Shown here: positions 54,093-63,055 of the stretch, piece by piece
Position numbering within the stretch: the first letter of the stretch is position 1
Layout of the letters: each line of letters begins with the position of its first letter
NCBI GenBank assembly: GCA_016839055.1
Contig: JAEKNX010000009.1
Coordinates: forward strand, 114,755 to 178,754
Direction of reading: 5' to 3'
Length of the DNA: 64,000 nt
DNA from: Spirochaetales bacterium
GTDB lineage: Bacteria; Spirochaetota; Spirochaetia; UBA9216
Notes under the pieces: model-generated
The model's input: the letters and a program-made list of their open reading frames with translations, nothing else
What the model was told of the DNA's origin: nothing
The model's database searches: none
Position numbers and translations under genes: made by a program

Positions 54093-54725
54093 ATGAAACG
54101 ACATAAAACTCTAACCACCGCATTTATATTGCTACTATTCATGCTGCCTCTCCACCTTTGGGCTCAGTCAGCAGCTCTCAATGTTCCATATTACGTGCAG
54201 GGAAAAGAATCTCCCTGGGCCGACGAGGTGCTTGGAAATAAATCTTCAGTAACAATCAGAACCTACGGATGCGCTCTGACCTGCATCTCAATGGTGACAT
54301 CCCACTTCAGCAAAAAGGAACTCAACCCTTCGTATATGAATAGTTGGCTTAAAAAAAACAATGGCTATCATGACGGCTGGAATGATAACGAATACCTCGG
54401 AGAAGTTAACCTGAATTGGCCGGCGCTTGCCGAGTTTGAAAAGGGATGGGTCTATACCAGGTTCGACTGGAAAGCACTTCCGGCAGACCTCCTGCTGATT
54501 AAGTATTATCTTAACAACGGTATTCCGGTTATTGCGGAAGTATTATACCGGGAAGCCCCTCACTATGTAGTTCTCACAGGCTGGGATGATGAAGGATTTA
54601 TAATGAATGATCCCGAGTTCCCAGATGAGCACCGGTTCAGCAATGCTTATGACATATCAGATAAGTGGGGATCAGGACCGTCAAGAAACATATATGGAAT
54701 TCGGATTCTTTATCCAGCATCCTGA
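54093..54725 (+). CDS. Exported C39-like cysteine peptidase
   Basis: The 210-residue protein has signal peptide MKRHKTLTTAFILLLFMLPLHLWAQ and a papain-like C39 domain: the catalytic Cys in TYGCALTCISMVTSHF near residue 60, His in APHYVVLTGWDDEGF near 165 and a following Asp in NDPEFPDEH. Its single-domain architecture resembles the peptidase_C39_2 group, whose substrates are mostly unknown. ATG 54093 begins the signal peptide; the longer frame from 54057 adds unlikely residues. Confidence 0.75.
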   Translation: MKRHKTLTTAFILLLFMLPLHLWAQSAALNVPYYVQGKESPWADEVLGNKSSVTIRTYGCALTCISMVTSHFSKKELNPSYMNSWLKKNNGYHDGWNDNEYLGEVNLNWPALAEFEKGWVYTRFDWKALPADLLLIKYYLNNGIPVIAEVLYREAPHYVVLTGWDDEGFIMNDPEFPDEHRFSNAYDISDKWGSGPSRNIYGIRILYPAS

Positions 54726-54728
54726 TTT

Positions 54729-55127
54729 TCAATAAACAAAAACAGATGTTGTATCAAAAAAGTACCTGAAAATGCCATGCTGGCCGGTCTGATAAGTACG
54801 ATATTCTGGAACCCGACAGGTTGAGGAGTAGGAACCCTTAAAATCAACTTCAATTGATAAGGAATAGACCTGCTCAGGTAGTTCATTCTGCTCACTTGAG
54901 AATGTTACCAGAGCCTCAGTTCTACCTCCGTCGCTAATAATGTCAAAGCGATAACATTTCTTCTGAACGAAGAAGAGAGCCCCTGACTCTTCCCTGAATT
55001 CATAAGACGAAGGGACGGCTGACAATGCATTACTAATCGCCTTTTCTGCAATTGATAGATCGGCAGAGAACGCGAAACCGGTGATACAGAATAATAGTAT
55101 TATCCCTGAAAGTATCTTCTTAATCAT
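54729..55127 (-). CDS. Small exported protein of unknown function
   Basis: The 132-residue protein has a clear signal peptide (MIKKILSGIILLFCITGFAFSAD). The mature part is beta-rich with two Cys (KKCYRFDI and SSTCRVPEY), which could form a disulfide. I do not recognise a family. It is convergent with the C39-like peptidase gene, with three bases between the stop codons. Confidence 0.65.
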   Translation of the reverse strand: MIKKILSGIILLFCITGFAFSADLSIAEKAISNALSAVPSSYEFREESGALFFVQKKCYRFDIISDGGRTEALVTFSSEQNELPEQVYSLSIEVDFKGSYSSTCRVPEYRTYQTGQHGIFRYFFDTTSVFVY

Positions 55128-55141
55128 GGCCGTGTATCTCT

Positions 55142-55187
55142 AAGCCCAGGGGAAAAGCCTTAGTCTTCCGTTTTATTCCCCGGGCTT
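55142..55187 (+). terminator. GC-rich stem-loop with T-run
   Basis: AAGCCCAGGGGAA (55142-55154) pairs with TTCCCCGGGCTT (55176-55187, one mismatch), and T residues run on into TTTTTAATCC. It has the form of a terminator on the plus strand, although both flanking genes are on the minus strand. It may stop antisense transcripts, or act after the small gene at 55191-55499 as a processing hairpin. Confidence 0.45.
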
Positions 55188-55190
55188 TTT

Positions 55191-55499
55191 TTAATCCTCC
55201 TGAATAATAGACTCAGGTTTTTTCTTGCGGTGACCAGGTTTTGCCAGAATCTCTAAATAGAATGATTCCAGCCCTCCGGCTTCTGCCTCATCAATGCATT
55301 TGTTTATCTCAGCCCGGTGAATACTCCTTGCATCCTCAGCTGTTGTTCCATACCTGCAGTCAAAGTCCCAATAATCTGCACCGTCTGGAAGCTTCTTCTT
55401 CTCTTCCCGTTTTAAATATTTACTGACCTCATATTTAGCCGCTTCAACCAGTCTTGCAGTTTTATTTGTGGGATTTGTCAAAATAAATGTTTTCTTCAT
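55191..55499 (-). CDS. DUF6172-like small protein
   Basis: The 102-residue, highly charged protein begins MKKTFILTNPTNKTARLVEAAK and contains KYLKREEKKKLPDGADYWDFDC, which match my recollection of the DUF6172 family of about 100 residues. There is no signal or membrane segment. The Lys/Arg-rich tail PGHRKKKPES suggests nucleic-acid contact, but no function is known. ATG 55499 follows AGGAAA; the longer frame to 55565 has no site. Confidence 0.65.
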   Translation of the reverse strand: MKKTFILTNPTNKTARLVEAAKYEVSKYLKREEKKKLPDGADYWDFDCRYGTTAEDARSIHRAEINKCIDEAEAGGLESFYLEILAKPGHRKKKPESIIQED

Positions 55500-55735
55500 G
55501 GTTTTCCTAATTATCAATAGTTTAAGATAGTCTCTAATCATACCTCTATTACAGGCAGGTAGCAAGCTACGGAATGCGTTGAAGCTGTTATAATATTTCA
55601 GATTTTGTGTATTTCAGGCTTGCTGAAACAAGATTTACCCTAGCCTATTCCTGTTCATCTTATATATCCTTTAAATTTCTGTAATTTCCTCGAGCTCATA
55701 TCTTATCTTTATTGCATAGACGGCGATGAAACAAC

Positions 55736-55879
55736 AATTCTGAATTTGGCTGCCTTTGTATGCCGCCGCTGCGGGGCCTCGTAACTGTGGAAAACATCTG
55801 CGTCTTCGCAGCAGTTTTTCATAGGTACGGGGTGCAGTAAGGGCCGGATGATTATAAAATTGCAGCCAAATTCAGAATT
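55736..55879. repeat. Short terminal-inverted-repeat element, copy 2
   Basis: The 144-base element is bounded by perfect 18-base inverted ends, AATTCTGAATTTGGCTGC and GCAGCCAAATTCAGAATT. The end-proximal segments are shared with copy 1 (32400-32484) in reverse orientation. The middle carries GC-rich sequence not found in copy 1. It lies between the DUF6172-like gene and the HU-like gene. A non-autonomous transposable element or a structured intergenic repeat is likely. I saw no clear target duplication. Confidence 0.8.
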
Positions 55880-55962
55880 GCTCGTGATTAAATATACTGT
55901 TTGATTTCTCAAGTTTGCGGGTTTATCATGATATAAAACGTTTTATTATAAAAAAGCGGGGT

Positions 55963-56685
55963 ATGAGAATGAAAGAACTATCGCTTGAATACAAACTGAT
56001 AAGAAATCATCTGCAGAACGGCAAGTCCTTTTCGCCGCGAGCTATAAATCAGAAAACCGTGAGATATGAAAATGTTCTAAAAGAGATGGAGCACAACACC
56101 GCAATAAGGAGCGCTGATTTACAGCTTGCAATGAATCAGTTTATGAATACTGTGACGGATATACTCGCTCGCGGAATGAAGGCGGAAACACCTCTGGGTG
56201 TTTTTTCTGTTGTTCTGCAGGGCCGCCTTAATTCAATTGGTGAAGAGTTCAGACCCGGGGCGCCTGATACAAATCATAGAATACGGCTTCAATGGATTTC
56301 TTCAGCCGGCATGAAAAAGAATGTAGCTCATAATCTTGTTTTAGTTAAAAATATGGATAATCTCCACCCGGTTCCGAAAGCTGTTTCAATAAGAAACATG
56401 TCAAAGCCGAACCTGAAAAATTTCGTTCCGAAGGATGTTCTTGAAATAAAAGGAATGAATCTGAAAATAAATACTGATGATGATGAACAGGGAATCTTCT
56501 GGATTGATGCCGACAAACGTTCATTTAAGAATAAAACAATCGTAGAGAGTATACCTTCAAAGCTTGTTTTTCAGGTTCCCGATCTTCCGCCGGGCGTTTA
56601 TGCCCTTGAAACACATAATATATTTGCTGGAAAGGTGCTGAGACATACAAATCTTTTTAAAGAACTAACTGTATGCGAAGTTTAG
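55963..56685 (+). CDS. HU-like DNA-binding protein with DUF4469-like C-terminus
   Basis: The 240-residue protein has an N-terminal HU/IHF-like domain (about 1-120: ELSLEYKLIRNHLQNGKSFSPRAINQKTV in parts; LGVFSVVLQGRLNSIGEEFRPG) of the variant common in Bacteroidetes and spirochaetes, joined to a beta-rich C-terminal region (about 130-240: KNFVPKDVLEIKGMNLKI, VFQVPDLPPGVYALET) similar to DUF4469. It probably binds DNA as a nucleoid or mobile-element-associated protein. ATG 55963 or 55969 (MKELS) follows a GCGGGG site. Confidence 0.65.
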   Translation: MRMKELSLEYKLIRNHLQNGKSFSPRAINQKTVRYENVLKEMEHNTAIRSADLQLAMNQFMNTVTDILARGMKAETPLGVFSVVLQGRLNSIGEEFRPGAPDTNHRIRLQWISSAGMKKNVAHNLVLVKNMDNLHPVPKAVSIRNMSKPNLKNFVPKDVLEIKGMNLKINTDDDEQGIFWIDADKRSFKNKTIVESIPSKLVFQVPDLPPGVYALETHNIFAGKVLRHTNLFKELTVCEV

Positions 56686-57285
56686 ATCAACTATTCGGCA
56701 GGATAAAATATGGACTATGAATACATAACGTATAGCCCACGGCTCTGGTAACCATAGATTGCGCTGGGATGATATATAGCCCATGGATCACTTCAAGGTG
56801 GGCTGCGAATCATAGAAGCATGGTAAGTGCTCCGGGCCGGATCAGCAGGCACTATTGTTATATCACCATTATATATCTGATCAAAGGAATGAGCAAAAAA
56901 CTCATTTGATATATACAGAAACCGGGTGTACAATTATTGAAGTTAAAAACAGGAGGGCTTCCACAGCAACCATAGAGCATATTCAATAAGGAAATTATCC
57001 GGTTTAACGGTAATACCTCAATAAAGAATATAATTTGCATGAAGTCGGATAAGTTGAAGTATAACTGCGCACTGCAAGTTTCTAAACCGAAGTTAGATGG
57101 CAATTTCTGGCTTGGTTGGAATTATCCAAGGGAGAGTCCGCCGTCGATGGCGGGCATGGAGAAGAATTGAATATTTTTTTAGATAAAACTGCTAATCACA
57201 ATATGTAATATTGAAATTATGCCCGCAAGTTAAATTATAATATTCCGTTTGAGGTTTTTTATTTCTAATACATAAGGAGTTTTAA
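56686..57285. other. Gene-free region with short repeats
   Basis: No convincing gene is present in 600 bases. TATAGCCCACGG (56730 region) recurs as TATAGCCCATGG about 55 bases further on. A short open frame on the minus strand (56858-57103) is not protein-like. The last 60 bases are AT-rich and carry the ribosome site AAGGAG of the CPBP protease gene. Confidence 0.4.
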
Positions 57286-58074
57286 ATGAAGGTGAAATGG
57301 AGTTCAAACACTAAACAAAGTATACTCTTTTTAGCAATAACATTTTTTCTAACATATACATGTTGGTTAATTCTTGCTTCAAATCCAAATTTGAAATACG
57401 GAACACCAGTATTTATGGTTCTGTATTTGGTTGGCGGGTTTGGTCCAACCATATCTGCATTAATAGTCATGAAGTTAAATAAGGAATTAACAAAAGATTA
57501 TTTAAAACGTTTATTTAAATGGAAAATTAATCCACTGCTATATGTTCTCGTAATATTCATTGTAGTATTAATCTGTCTGCTGCTTGTAATAATTAATAAC
57601 AAAGAGCAGTATAAGATCCTTGATTGGTATATGGTTTTTCCACTTTTTATTTCTATGATAATTGGTGGCGGCCTTGAAGAGCTTGGGTGGAGAGGTATAC
57701 TTCAGGATTCATTGAATAAAGAGAAATGGAACATAATATTATCAAGCTTGATAATTGGAATAATATGGGCTTTCTGGCATTTGCCTCTATTTTATATTAA
57801 CGGTGTATATCAATATCAAGGCAATTTTATTTTATTTTTTGTAAATGTAATTGGATTATCGTTGATATTAACTGTTCTCTATACAATGTCGAATAGCATA
57901 TTACTTTGTATAATATTTCATGCTTTAATGAATGCATCGGTGGCAATGGGATTTGATGTATCAAGAGATAATGAATTTGGATTAATCATAAAGACTTCAA
58001 TTCCATTAATAGTTGGTTCGGTAATTATGCTTTTATATTTAATCGTAAAGAATAGAAGAGGTCACATAAAATAA
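57286..58074 (+). CDS. CPBP-family intramembrane metalloprotease (CAAX protease-like)
   Basis: The 262-residue membrane protein has about eight helices. The CPBP active-site motifs are present: GGGLEELGWRGILQDSL (EExxxR near residue 130), IWAFWHLPLFY with the first His, and CIIFHALMNASVAMG with the second His. Relatives process prenylated or bacteriocin-type peptides or confer self-immunity. The gene is AT-rich, stands alone behind AAGGAG and begins the cassette-like stretch. Confidence 0.88.
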   Translation: MKVKWSSNTKQSILFLAITFFLTYTCWLILASNPNLKYGTPVFMVLYLVGGFGPTISALIVMKLNKELTKDYLKRLFKWKINPLLYVLVIFIVVLICLLLVIINNKEQYKILDWYMVFPLFISMIIGGGLEELGWRGILQDSLNKEKWNIILSSLIIGIIWAFWHLPLFYINGVYQYQGNFILFFVNVIGLSLILTVLYTMSNSILLCIIFHALMNASVAMGFDVSRDNEFGLIIKTSIPLIVGSVIMLLYLIVKNRRGHIK

Positions 58075-58161
58075 ACATAACAAAAAAATTGGAGTAGTCG
58101 CGGTCTATTATTATGATTCTAGTGGAGAAAGAGAAATTAAATATAAAGAAATTGGTTGTAC

Positions 58162-58187
58162 TGTCAAATACATCCATGTATTTGACA
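58162..58187. repeat. Perfect 12-base-arm palindrome
   Basis: TGTCAAATACAT and ATGTATTTGACA are perfect inverted arms around CC, about 90 bases after the CPBP stop. The following bases are AT-rich (AATTTATTC). It could be a terminator or a binding site for a dimeric regulator. Confidence 0.65.
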
Positions 58188-58227
58188 AATTTATTCTTTA
58201 ATCAACCAAGAAAGAAACAGCATCTAA

Positions 58228-58426
58228 CAATAGTTAAGTGACTACGGCCATTCGCCCTTCCCTATATGTCCAAATTGAAGCTTGAGAATATAGAAAAAGG
58301 GGTTCAGTCGGTTTTGCTCTTTTGGCAAAACACTCCTTTGGTAGCGCATAAACTTCGGTTACGCTGGGGCCGTTATAAGCATGTCCGCTAAGAATAAGAC
58401 GGCCTCCCCTCCGGCCGACGGGCGAA
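58228..58426. other. Large imperfect inverted-repeat region, possible attC-like site
   Basis: After TCTAACAATAG the sequence TTCGCCC (58251-58257) is answered by GGGCGAA (58420-58426), with GGCC-rich blocks inside both halves. The stretch is non-coding, about 200 bases, and separates two single genes. It begins with an RYYYAAC-like heptamer and contains GTTATAAG near its far side, as cassette recombination sites do. It is degenerate and not diagnostic. Confidence 0.3.
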
Positions 58427-58455
58427 GAGAACTAATCAACTAAGGAGTTATTTAC

Positions 58456-59889
58456 ATGAAATTATTTATATCGAGGCTACTACTACTAATTTTATTAATA
58501 GCTGGTTATTCATGTACAAAGATTAGTGACAACTCAGCTCAAAGAGAACAGGTTTTTTATAAGTATGTAGGCATATATTCTGATCGTGCAAATAACAATT
58601 ATAAAGTAATCGTTAAGGAACAAGACGGGAAACTGTATATAAAAGACTGGAGAGTTAAAGATGAAATAACTATCGAGAATGATATCGACTTTCGGTTAAA
58701 AAACTTTCCTATAGAAGGACATTTCAACAACTTGGAACATAGAAGATATCAGGATTTGTCATTCGAAGAAAATGGCACTACCGTCAGGCTTTCAAGATCG
58801 GAGATACCTCTAATAAAATATGAGGATGCTATTTACGAATCAATTGATAATTTGATCAAAATAGATGAAAACAAAACAGAAGCAGAATCCCCAATCGAAA
58901 TCAAAATGGGGACAGTTTCCGAAGTTAATGGTGACGCTGAATCAATAAATGATTTGATTGAAAAATTCAAAAATGGTTATTTCGGGAAGCAAAACAGTTT
59001 GTTAATAATGAAAGATGGAAAGCTGGTTGTAGAGCAGTATTTTCGCGGATGGAGCCGGGAAGAAAACCAGTCGATGTATTCCGTCAGCAAAAGTTTTACA
59101 TCCCTGCTTTTAGGAGATGCACTAGCTAAAGGTTTTATTGACAGTGTCAATGATCCCATCAGTAAATACCTGCCGGAGTACACGTCAATTCTTGCCGGCG
59201 AAAAAGAAAAAATTACAATTAAAGATTTATTGACTATGTCGGCCGGATTAGATTGGGATGAGTGGAGTACATCATGCTATGATTCAAACAATATTCGAAA
59301 TAGAGAGACAAGTAGCGTTGATTCGGTTGAGTTCACTCTTTCTCTTCCTCTTGTAAACGAGATAGGAGAGGTTTTTACATATAGTAGCGGATATGTGACT
59401 GTAATAGGTGAAATAATCAAGAATGCTACGGGGGCGGCATCTCTCGCGGATTTTGCGGGACAAAGTTCGTTATTAAAATTATGTTTAAAAAACGCGTATT
59501 GGTTCGAACAAGTTGATGGTCGTCAAGACGCAGGAGCAGGACTAAAATTACGTCCCCTTGATATGGCGAAAATTGGTCAAATTGTACTGGATAAAGGAAT
59601 TTGGAATGATCAGCGAATCATAGATGAAGCCTGGATAAGAGAGTCCACAACAACACATATTTTAACTAATTCTAACATTTGGGGCGAATATGGATATTAT
59701 TGGTGGAGTAAGTATTATAACGTTAACGGCAAAAAATATAGGGCAGTTGCTGCTTGTGGTGGGGGAGGTCAACACATAATTATTATTGAAGACTTAAACC
59801 TGGTTGTTGTGACCACTGCAGAAAATTTTGGTCGTAGAAAATACGATGATGCTATCATGAGTAAATTTATCATTCCTGCATTTCAATAA
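58456..59889 (+). CDS. Serine hydrolase of the beta-lactamase/penicillin-binding fold, lipoprotein
   Basis: The 477-residue protein has a lipoprotein signal (MKLFISRLLLLILLIAGYSC, Cys20). After a ~150-residue N-terminal segment, the class C beta-lactamase/esterase-like domain has S-x-x-K in SMYSVSKSFTSLL near residue 210, the Tyr motif VFTYSSGYVTVIG near 310 and the third motif in AACGGGGQHIIIIE near 440. Such proteins are mostly esterases or peptidases, so beta-lactam resistance should not be assumed. AAGGAG precedes ATG 58456. It is a single gene. Confidence 0.87.
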   Translation: MKLFISRLLLLILLIAGYSCTKISDNSAQREQVFYKYVGIYSDRANNNYKVIVKEQDGKLYIKDWRVKDEITIENDIDFRLKNFPIEGHFNNLEHRRYQDLSFEENGTTVRLSRSEIPLIKYEDAIYESIDNLIKIDENKTEAESPIEIKMGTVSEVNGDAESINDLIEKFKNGYFGKQNSLLIMKDGKLVVEQYFRGWSREENQSMYSVSKSFTSLLLGDALAKGFIDSVNDPISKYLPEYTSILAGEKEKITIKDLLTMSAGLDWDEWSTSCYDSNNIRNRETSSVDSVEFTLSLPLVNEIGEVFTYSSGYVTVIGEIIKNATGAASLADFAGQSSLLKLCLKNAYWFEQVDGRQDAGAGLKLRPLDMAKIGQIVLDKGIWNDQRIIDEAWIRESTTTHILTNSNIWGEYGYYWWSKYYNVNGKKYRAVAACGGGGQHIIIIEDLNLVVVTTAENFGRRKYDDAIMSKFIIPAFQ

Positions 59890-60166
59890 TAAAAAAGCTA
59901 ATAATTGTCAAGATTTTAGCGGAGAGGTACCCAGCGTAACGAATGAAGAATTCAGACCTAACTCCACCTTGCGATCTGGATGTCGGGCTCAAAGCACATA
60001 ACACGGAATTGGCTTGCGCATTCGCTTCGCGGCCTTCGGCACATTTGCCCTGCGGGCAACGAAGAAAAAATGATATTCAATTAGAAAAAATCTGTTAAAG
60101 ATATTTCCAATTGTAACTTTTTCATTGTTTTCAAGTTGCTTGATCACCACCATTTTTCAGTTTTTC
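59890..60166. other. Gene-free gap with stem-forming GC-rich block, possible attC-like site
   Basis: No open frame of note. 59998-60062 contains CATAACACGG, TTGCGCATTCGCTTCGCGG and TTGCCCTGCGGGCAACG, which fold into local hairpins (TTGCCC/GGGCAA). The GC-rich block is set in AT-rich sequence. It resembles the block at 62890-62960. Confidence 0.3.
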
Positions 60167-61099
60167 TTAACTTTCATATATGGCAGCTATATCATGTATT
60201 CTACGCTTCATTTCTGTGCGGATGGGTAACGGCTCTAAACACTCGCATTTATCCCCAAAACTGAAGAGAATATTGTAGTAGTATTCGTTCTCTATAAAAG
60301 GAAAACTAACAATGCAATGCTCATCACCGTCTGGCGAAAAGTGTTCATAAGGGCAATAATCAAGTACTCTGTCCATGATAGATTTATGAATACGAATTTT
60401 TATTGTTGTCTGCAAAGTTTCCAAAATATCAGCAAAATCTAACTGCGGTTTTTGATAATCGCGTGGCGTAAAAACTTCCTCATGTATTTGCAGGTTTGAT
60501 ATGCGGGATAGTTTAAATAAGCGAAAATCATTTCTTTTATGGCAATACCCTTGCAGGTACCAATGACTACTTTTCAATACAAGCTGATACGGCTCGGCTG
60601 TTCGTGTGGTTTGATTTCCGTAGCGGTCTGCATATTCAAACGAAAGCAGTTTGCTTTCCTGTAAAGCTGTTTTAATAATATTTAAATATTGTTGTATGTT
60701 TCTGTTACCAATCCACGGACTCAAATCTATATTGATTTGGTTACTTTTTAATTCAATGTCTTTTGCTTTGCCTGAGGGGATAAAACTCTTGACTTTCGCA
60801 AGGGCATTAATGAGTTCATCACCTCGTATCATGCCCGAAAGACTGGAAAGCCCCATCAAGATAGCGGAAAGGTCGGCAGTCGAAAAAACCTTATTATCAA
60901 TCTTGTATTTCTGCATGATTTCAAAGCCGCCGCCCACTCCCGAAGTTGAGGAAACAGGAATACCGGCCATGTTGATAGTGTCTATGTCGCGGTAGATTGT
61001 GCGTGGTGATACTTCAAACATATCTGCTAAATCCTGTGCGCCTATACGCTTTTTATCAAGGAGTATCATAATAATGCTAACAAGCCTGTCAATTTTCAT
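60167..61099 (-). CDS. HTH regulator with WYL domain (YafY family)
   Basis: The 310-residue protein has an N-terminal DeoR-like HTH (about 1-55: KIDRLVSIIMILLDKKRIGAQDLADMF in parts, VSPRTIYRDIDTINMAGIPV) and a WYL domain (about 140-215) with the eponymous residues in KSSHWYLQGYCHKRND and FRLFKLSRISNL, plus a WCX C-terminal extension. WYL domains bind nucleic-acid or nucleotide-type ligands. ATG 61099 starts the HTH; the longer frame is unlikely. It is divergent from the cysteine hydrolase gene, 117 bases apart, and probably regulates it. Confidence 0.87.
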   Translation of the reverse strand: MKIDRLVSIIMILLDKKRIGAQDLADMFEVSPRTIYRDIDTINMAGIPVSSTSGVGGGFEIMQKYKIDNKVFSTADLSAILMGLSSLSGMIRGDELINALAKVKSFIPSGKAKDIELKSNQINIDLSPWIGNRNIQQYLNIIKTALQESKLLSFEYADRYGNQTTRTAEPYQLVLKSSHWYLQGYCHKRNDFRLFKLSRISNLQIHEEVFTPRDYQKPQLDFADILETLQTTIKIRIHKSIMDRVLDYCPYEHFSPDGDEHCIVSFPFIENEYYYNILFSFGDKCECLEPLPIRTEMKRRIHDIAAIYES

Positions 61100-61216
61100 C
61101 TGATAGTGCCTACCCAAATTTATTGTTATCATTATGGATTGTTGCCATACTGTTGTCAACAATCACCTGATATAGTAACAAAGTAAACAAATCAATCTAC
61201 CTATCAGGAGGAATGT

Positions 61217-61705
61217 ATGCAGAAAAAAGCCTTAGTAATAATCGATATTCAAAATGACATAACAAAGAATTACAAGGACGTTATTGGCAATATCAATAAA
61301 GCTATTGATTGGGCATCAGGTAATATGCATGTTATTTATATAAGGCATGAAAATTTATCAGCCGGTACGAGGACTTTTAAGCCCAATACACATGGGTCTG
61401 AATTCGCTTCAGACCTAAAAATAGTATCAAAAAATGTTTTTACAAAATCCAAAGGAAACGCATTAAGCTCTGAAGAATTTACAGACTTTATTAGTAAAAA
61501 TGAAATATGTGATTTCTACATAGCAGGAGCAGATGCTGCCCTTTGTGTAAAATCAACCTGTTACAACCTACGCAAAGCAAATTATGGCGTTAATGTCCTA
61601 TCAGATTGCATTACCAGTTATGATAAAAGGAAAATTGACGAAATGCTGCGCTATTATGAAAGTAAAGGCAGTAAAATCATTAGTTTAAATGACCTCTCAA
61701 TTTAA
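61217..61705 (+). CDS. Isochorismatase-like cysteine hydrolase
   Basis: The small 162-residue hydrolase has the expected triad: Asp in LVIIDIQNDI, Lys in VFTKSKGNAL near residue 77 and Cys in GADAALCVKSTCYN near 110. The non-prolyl cis-peptide region IAGADAA is also typical. Relatives hydrolyse nicotinamide, isochorismate or other amides; the substrate is unknown. AGGAGG precedes ATG 61217. The divergent WYL gene suggests inducible expression. Confidence 0.87.
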   Translation: MQKKALVIIDIQNDITKNYKDVIGNINKAIDWASGNMHVIYIRHENLSAGTRTFKPNTHGSEFASDLKIVSKNVFTKSKGNALSSEEFTDFISKNEICDFYIAGADAALCVKSTCYNLRKANYGVNVLSDCITSYDKRKIDEMLRYYESKGSKIISLNDLSI

Positions 61706-61732
61706 ACTCTTTTCATATTAACCGCATAACGA

Positions 61733-61754
61733 GGCGGGCTTTTTTTCGCCCGCC
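61733..61754 (+). terminator. Terminator-like hairpin after the hydrolase gene
   Basis: GGCGGGC (61733-61739) and GCCCGCC (61748-61754) form a perfect stem with a T-rich loop, followed by GTTTTG. Outer bases TAACGAG and CTCGTTTA also pair. It could be the hydrolase terminator or part of a cassette-type recombination site. Confidence 0.55.
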
Positions 61755-61883
61755 GTTTTGCTCGTTTACTGACTGACAGGAACTGTCATTTCTGGATTTT
61801 TGAGTTTTCCCGCCAAAATCCGGGTGTTACCCCGAACTGCAACTGTTTCTGCTACTTGAAGATTGTCATGTTGAAGAGATTTG

Positions 61884-61940
61884 GAGTAGTCAAAATTTAT
61901 TGTCACAATTCCCCGAAGACGGGGAACAATTTTGCTACTC
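61884..61940. other. Long stem-loop in a gene-free region
   Basis: TTCCCCG, the tetraloop AAGA and CGGGGAA form a strong inner stem. Outer AAAATT/AATTTT and GAGTAG/CTACTC extend it to 57 bases. No gene is visible in 61755-62107 apart from the SDR ribosome site (AAGGAG near 62089). A folded RNA or a single-stranded recombination substrate are both possible. Confidence 0.5.
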
Positions 61941-62107
61941 AAATCGTTATTAAATGCACGGAATTTTTACCGTTTTAATGGTAAATATGGAAATCAGTGG
62001 TAAAATTAAGAAAAATAAAAACGTCTTATATTCCCGGGCCGTTAAGTGAAATACTGTATTTCAGATTTCCTTCAATAGAATAAAATTAAGGAGTAATACC
62101 ACAACTT

Positions 62108-62866
62108 ATGAACAATAAACCACTCGCACTAATTACAGGAGCCAGCAGGAAAATTGGAATAGGTTCAGCCATCGCAATTGAACTTTCAAAAAATGGCTGG
62201 GATATTGCAATAACATATTGGGGAAATTATGACAAATCGATGCCTTGGGGAAGCAATACAGATGATATTCAATTCTTAGAAGATGAGATTAAAAAAAATG
62301 GAAGTAATTTTTATTCGATTGAAGCAAACTTATCTGATACCAGTACACCAAAATTCATTTTCGATTCAATCGAGGAAAAAGTTGGCAATATTTCTGCATT
62401 AATCCTTTCGCATTGTTATTCTGTTGATAGTTGTATCTTAACTACTACAGTTGATAATTTTGATTTGCATTTTGACATTAATACCAGAGCATCATGGTTA
62501 TTGATTAAAGAATTTGCAGAAAGATTCAAATATCAAAAAAAACCTGGAAGGATTATAGCCCTTACAAGTGATCATACTGCCTTCAATTTACCATATGGTG
62601 CATCTAAAGGAGCTCTTGATAGAATTGTATTGGCAGCTGCTGAAGAATTACGTGATAAAAGAATTTTGGCTAATGTAATAAATCCTGGAGCAAATGATAC
62701 AGGCTGGATGGATAATGATTTTAAACAAATCGTCAAAAAACATACATTCCAAGATAGAGTTGGAACTCCTAAAGATACGGCTAATCTAATATCATTTTTG
62801 TGTTCAGACTCAGGTGAATGGATTAATGGTCAATTAATATGCAGTGATGGCGGAGTTCGATGGTGA
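62108..62866 (+). CDS. Short-chain dehydrogenase/reductase
   Basis: The 252-residue Rossmann enzyme has cofactor motif ITGASRKIGIGSAIA (residues 9-23), active-site Ser in IIALTSDHTAF and Tyr/Lys in LPYGASKGALDRI (Y-x3-K near residue 160), and the closing INGQLICSDGG. The NNAG position reads LSHC, an uncommon variant. It starts behind AAGGAG. It is a single gene with no obvious pathway partner. Confidence 0.88.
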   Translation: MNNKPLALITGASRKIGIGSAIAIELSKNGWDIAITYWGNYDKSMPWGSNTDDIQFLEDEIKKNGSNFYSIEANLSDTSTPKFIFDSIEEKVGNISALILSHCYSVDSCILTTTVDNFDLHFDINTRASWLLIKEFAERFKYQKKPGRIIALTSDHTAFNLPYGASKGALDRIVLAAAEELRDKRILANVINPGANDTGWMDNDFKQIVKKHTFQDRVGTPKDTANLISFLCSDSGEWINGQLICSDGGVRW

Positions 62867-62889
62867 AAATACAGTACATCACTTCAACA

Positions 62890-62960
62890 GCGGATTGCCG
62901 GCTTCGCTTTGCTCCACCCAAATTGCCTGCGGCAACTTCGGCTATTCGCGGAACGTCTAT
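62890..62960. other. GC-rich fold-back block, possible attC-like site
   Basis: GCGGATTGCCGGC on the left pairs imperfectly with CGGCTATTCGCGG on the right. Between them lies TTGCC/GGCAA (AAATTGCCTGCGGCAACTT). This bulged hairpin architecture, set in AT-rich DNA between single genes, resembles integron attC sites. The flanks lack clean core heptamers (AACGTCTATG on the right). Confidence 0.35.
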
Positions 62961-63055
62961 GAAAAGTGGCAAGATTTGCACCAGGACATCGGTAGCGGTT
63001 TTGTCTCAAGACATCAGTAAAGAATAACACAAGGTAGATAAGGTTTTACGATTAT

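Noticed and set aside
55709..55912. Minus-strand frame of 67 codons over repeat copy 2
   Set aside because: It is translation of the inverted-repeat element itself; a similar peptide appears from copy 1.
56858..57103. Minus-strand frame of 81 codons in the gap before the CPBP gene
   Set aside because: No start signal, odd composition and no recognisable motif.
58456..59889. Calling the serine hydrolase a beta-lactam resistance gene
   Set aside because: The S-x-x-K fold is shared by many esterases and peptidases; the sequence shows no specific resistance feature.
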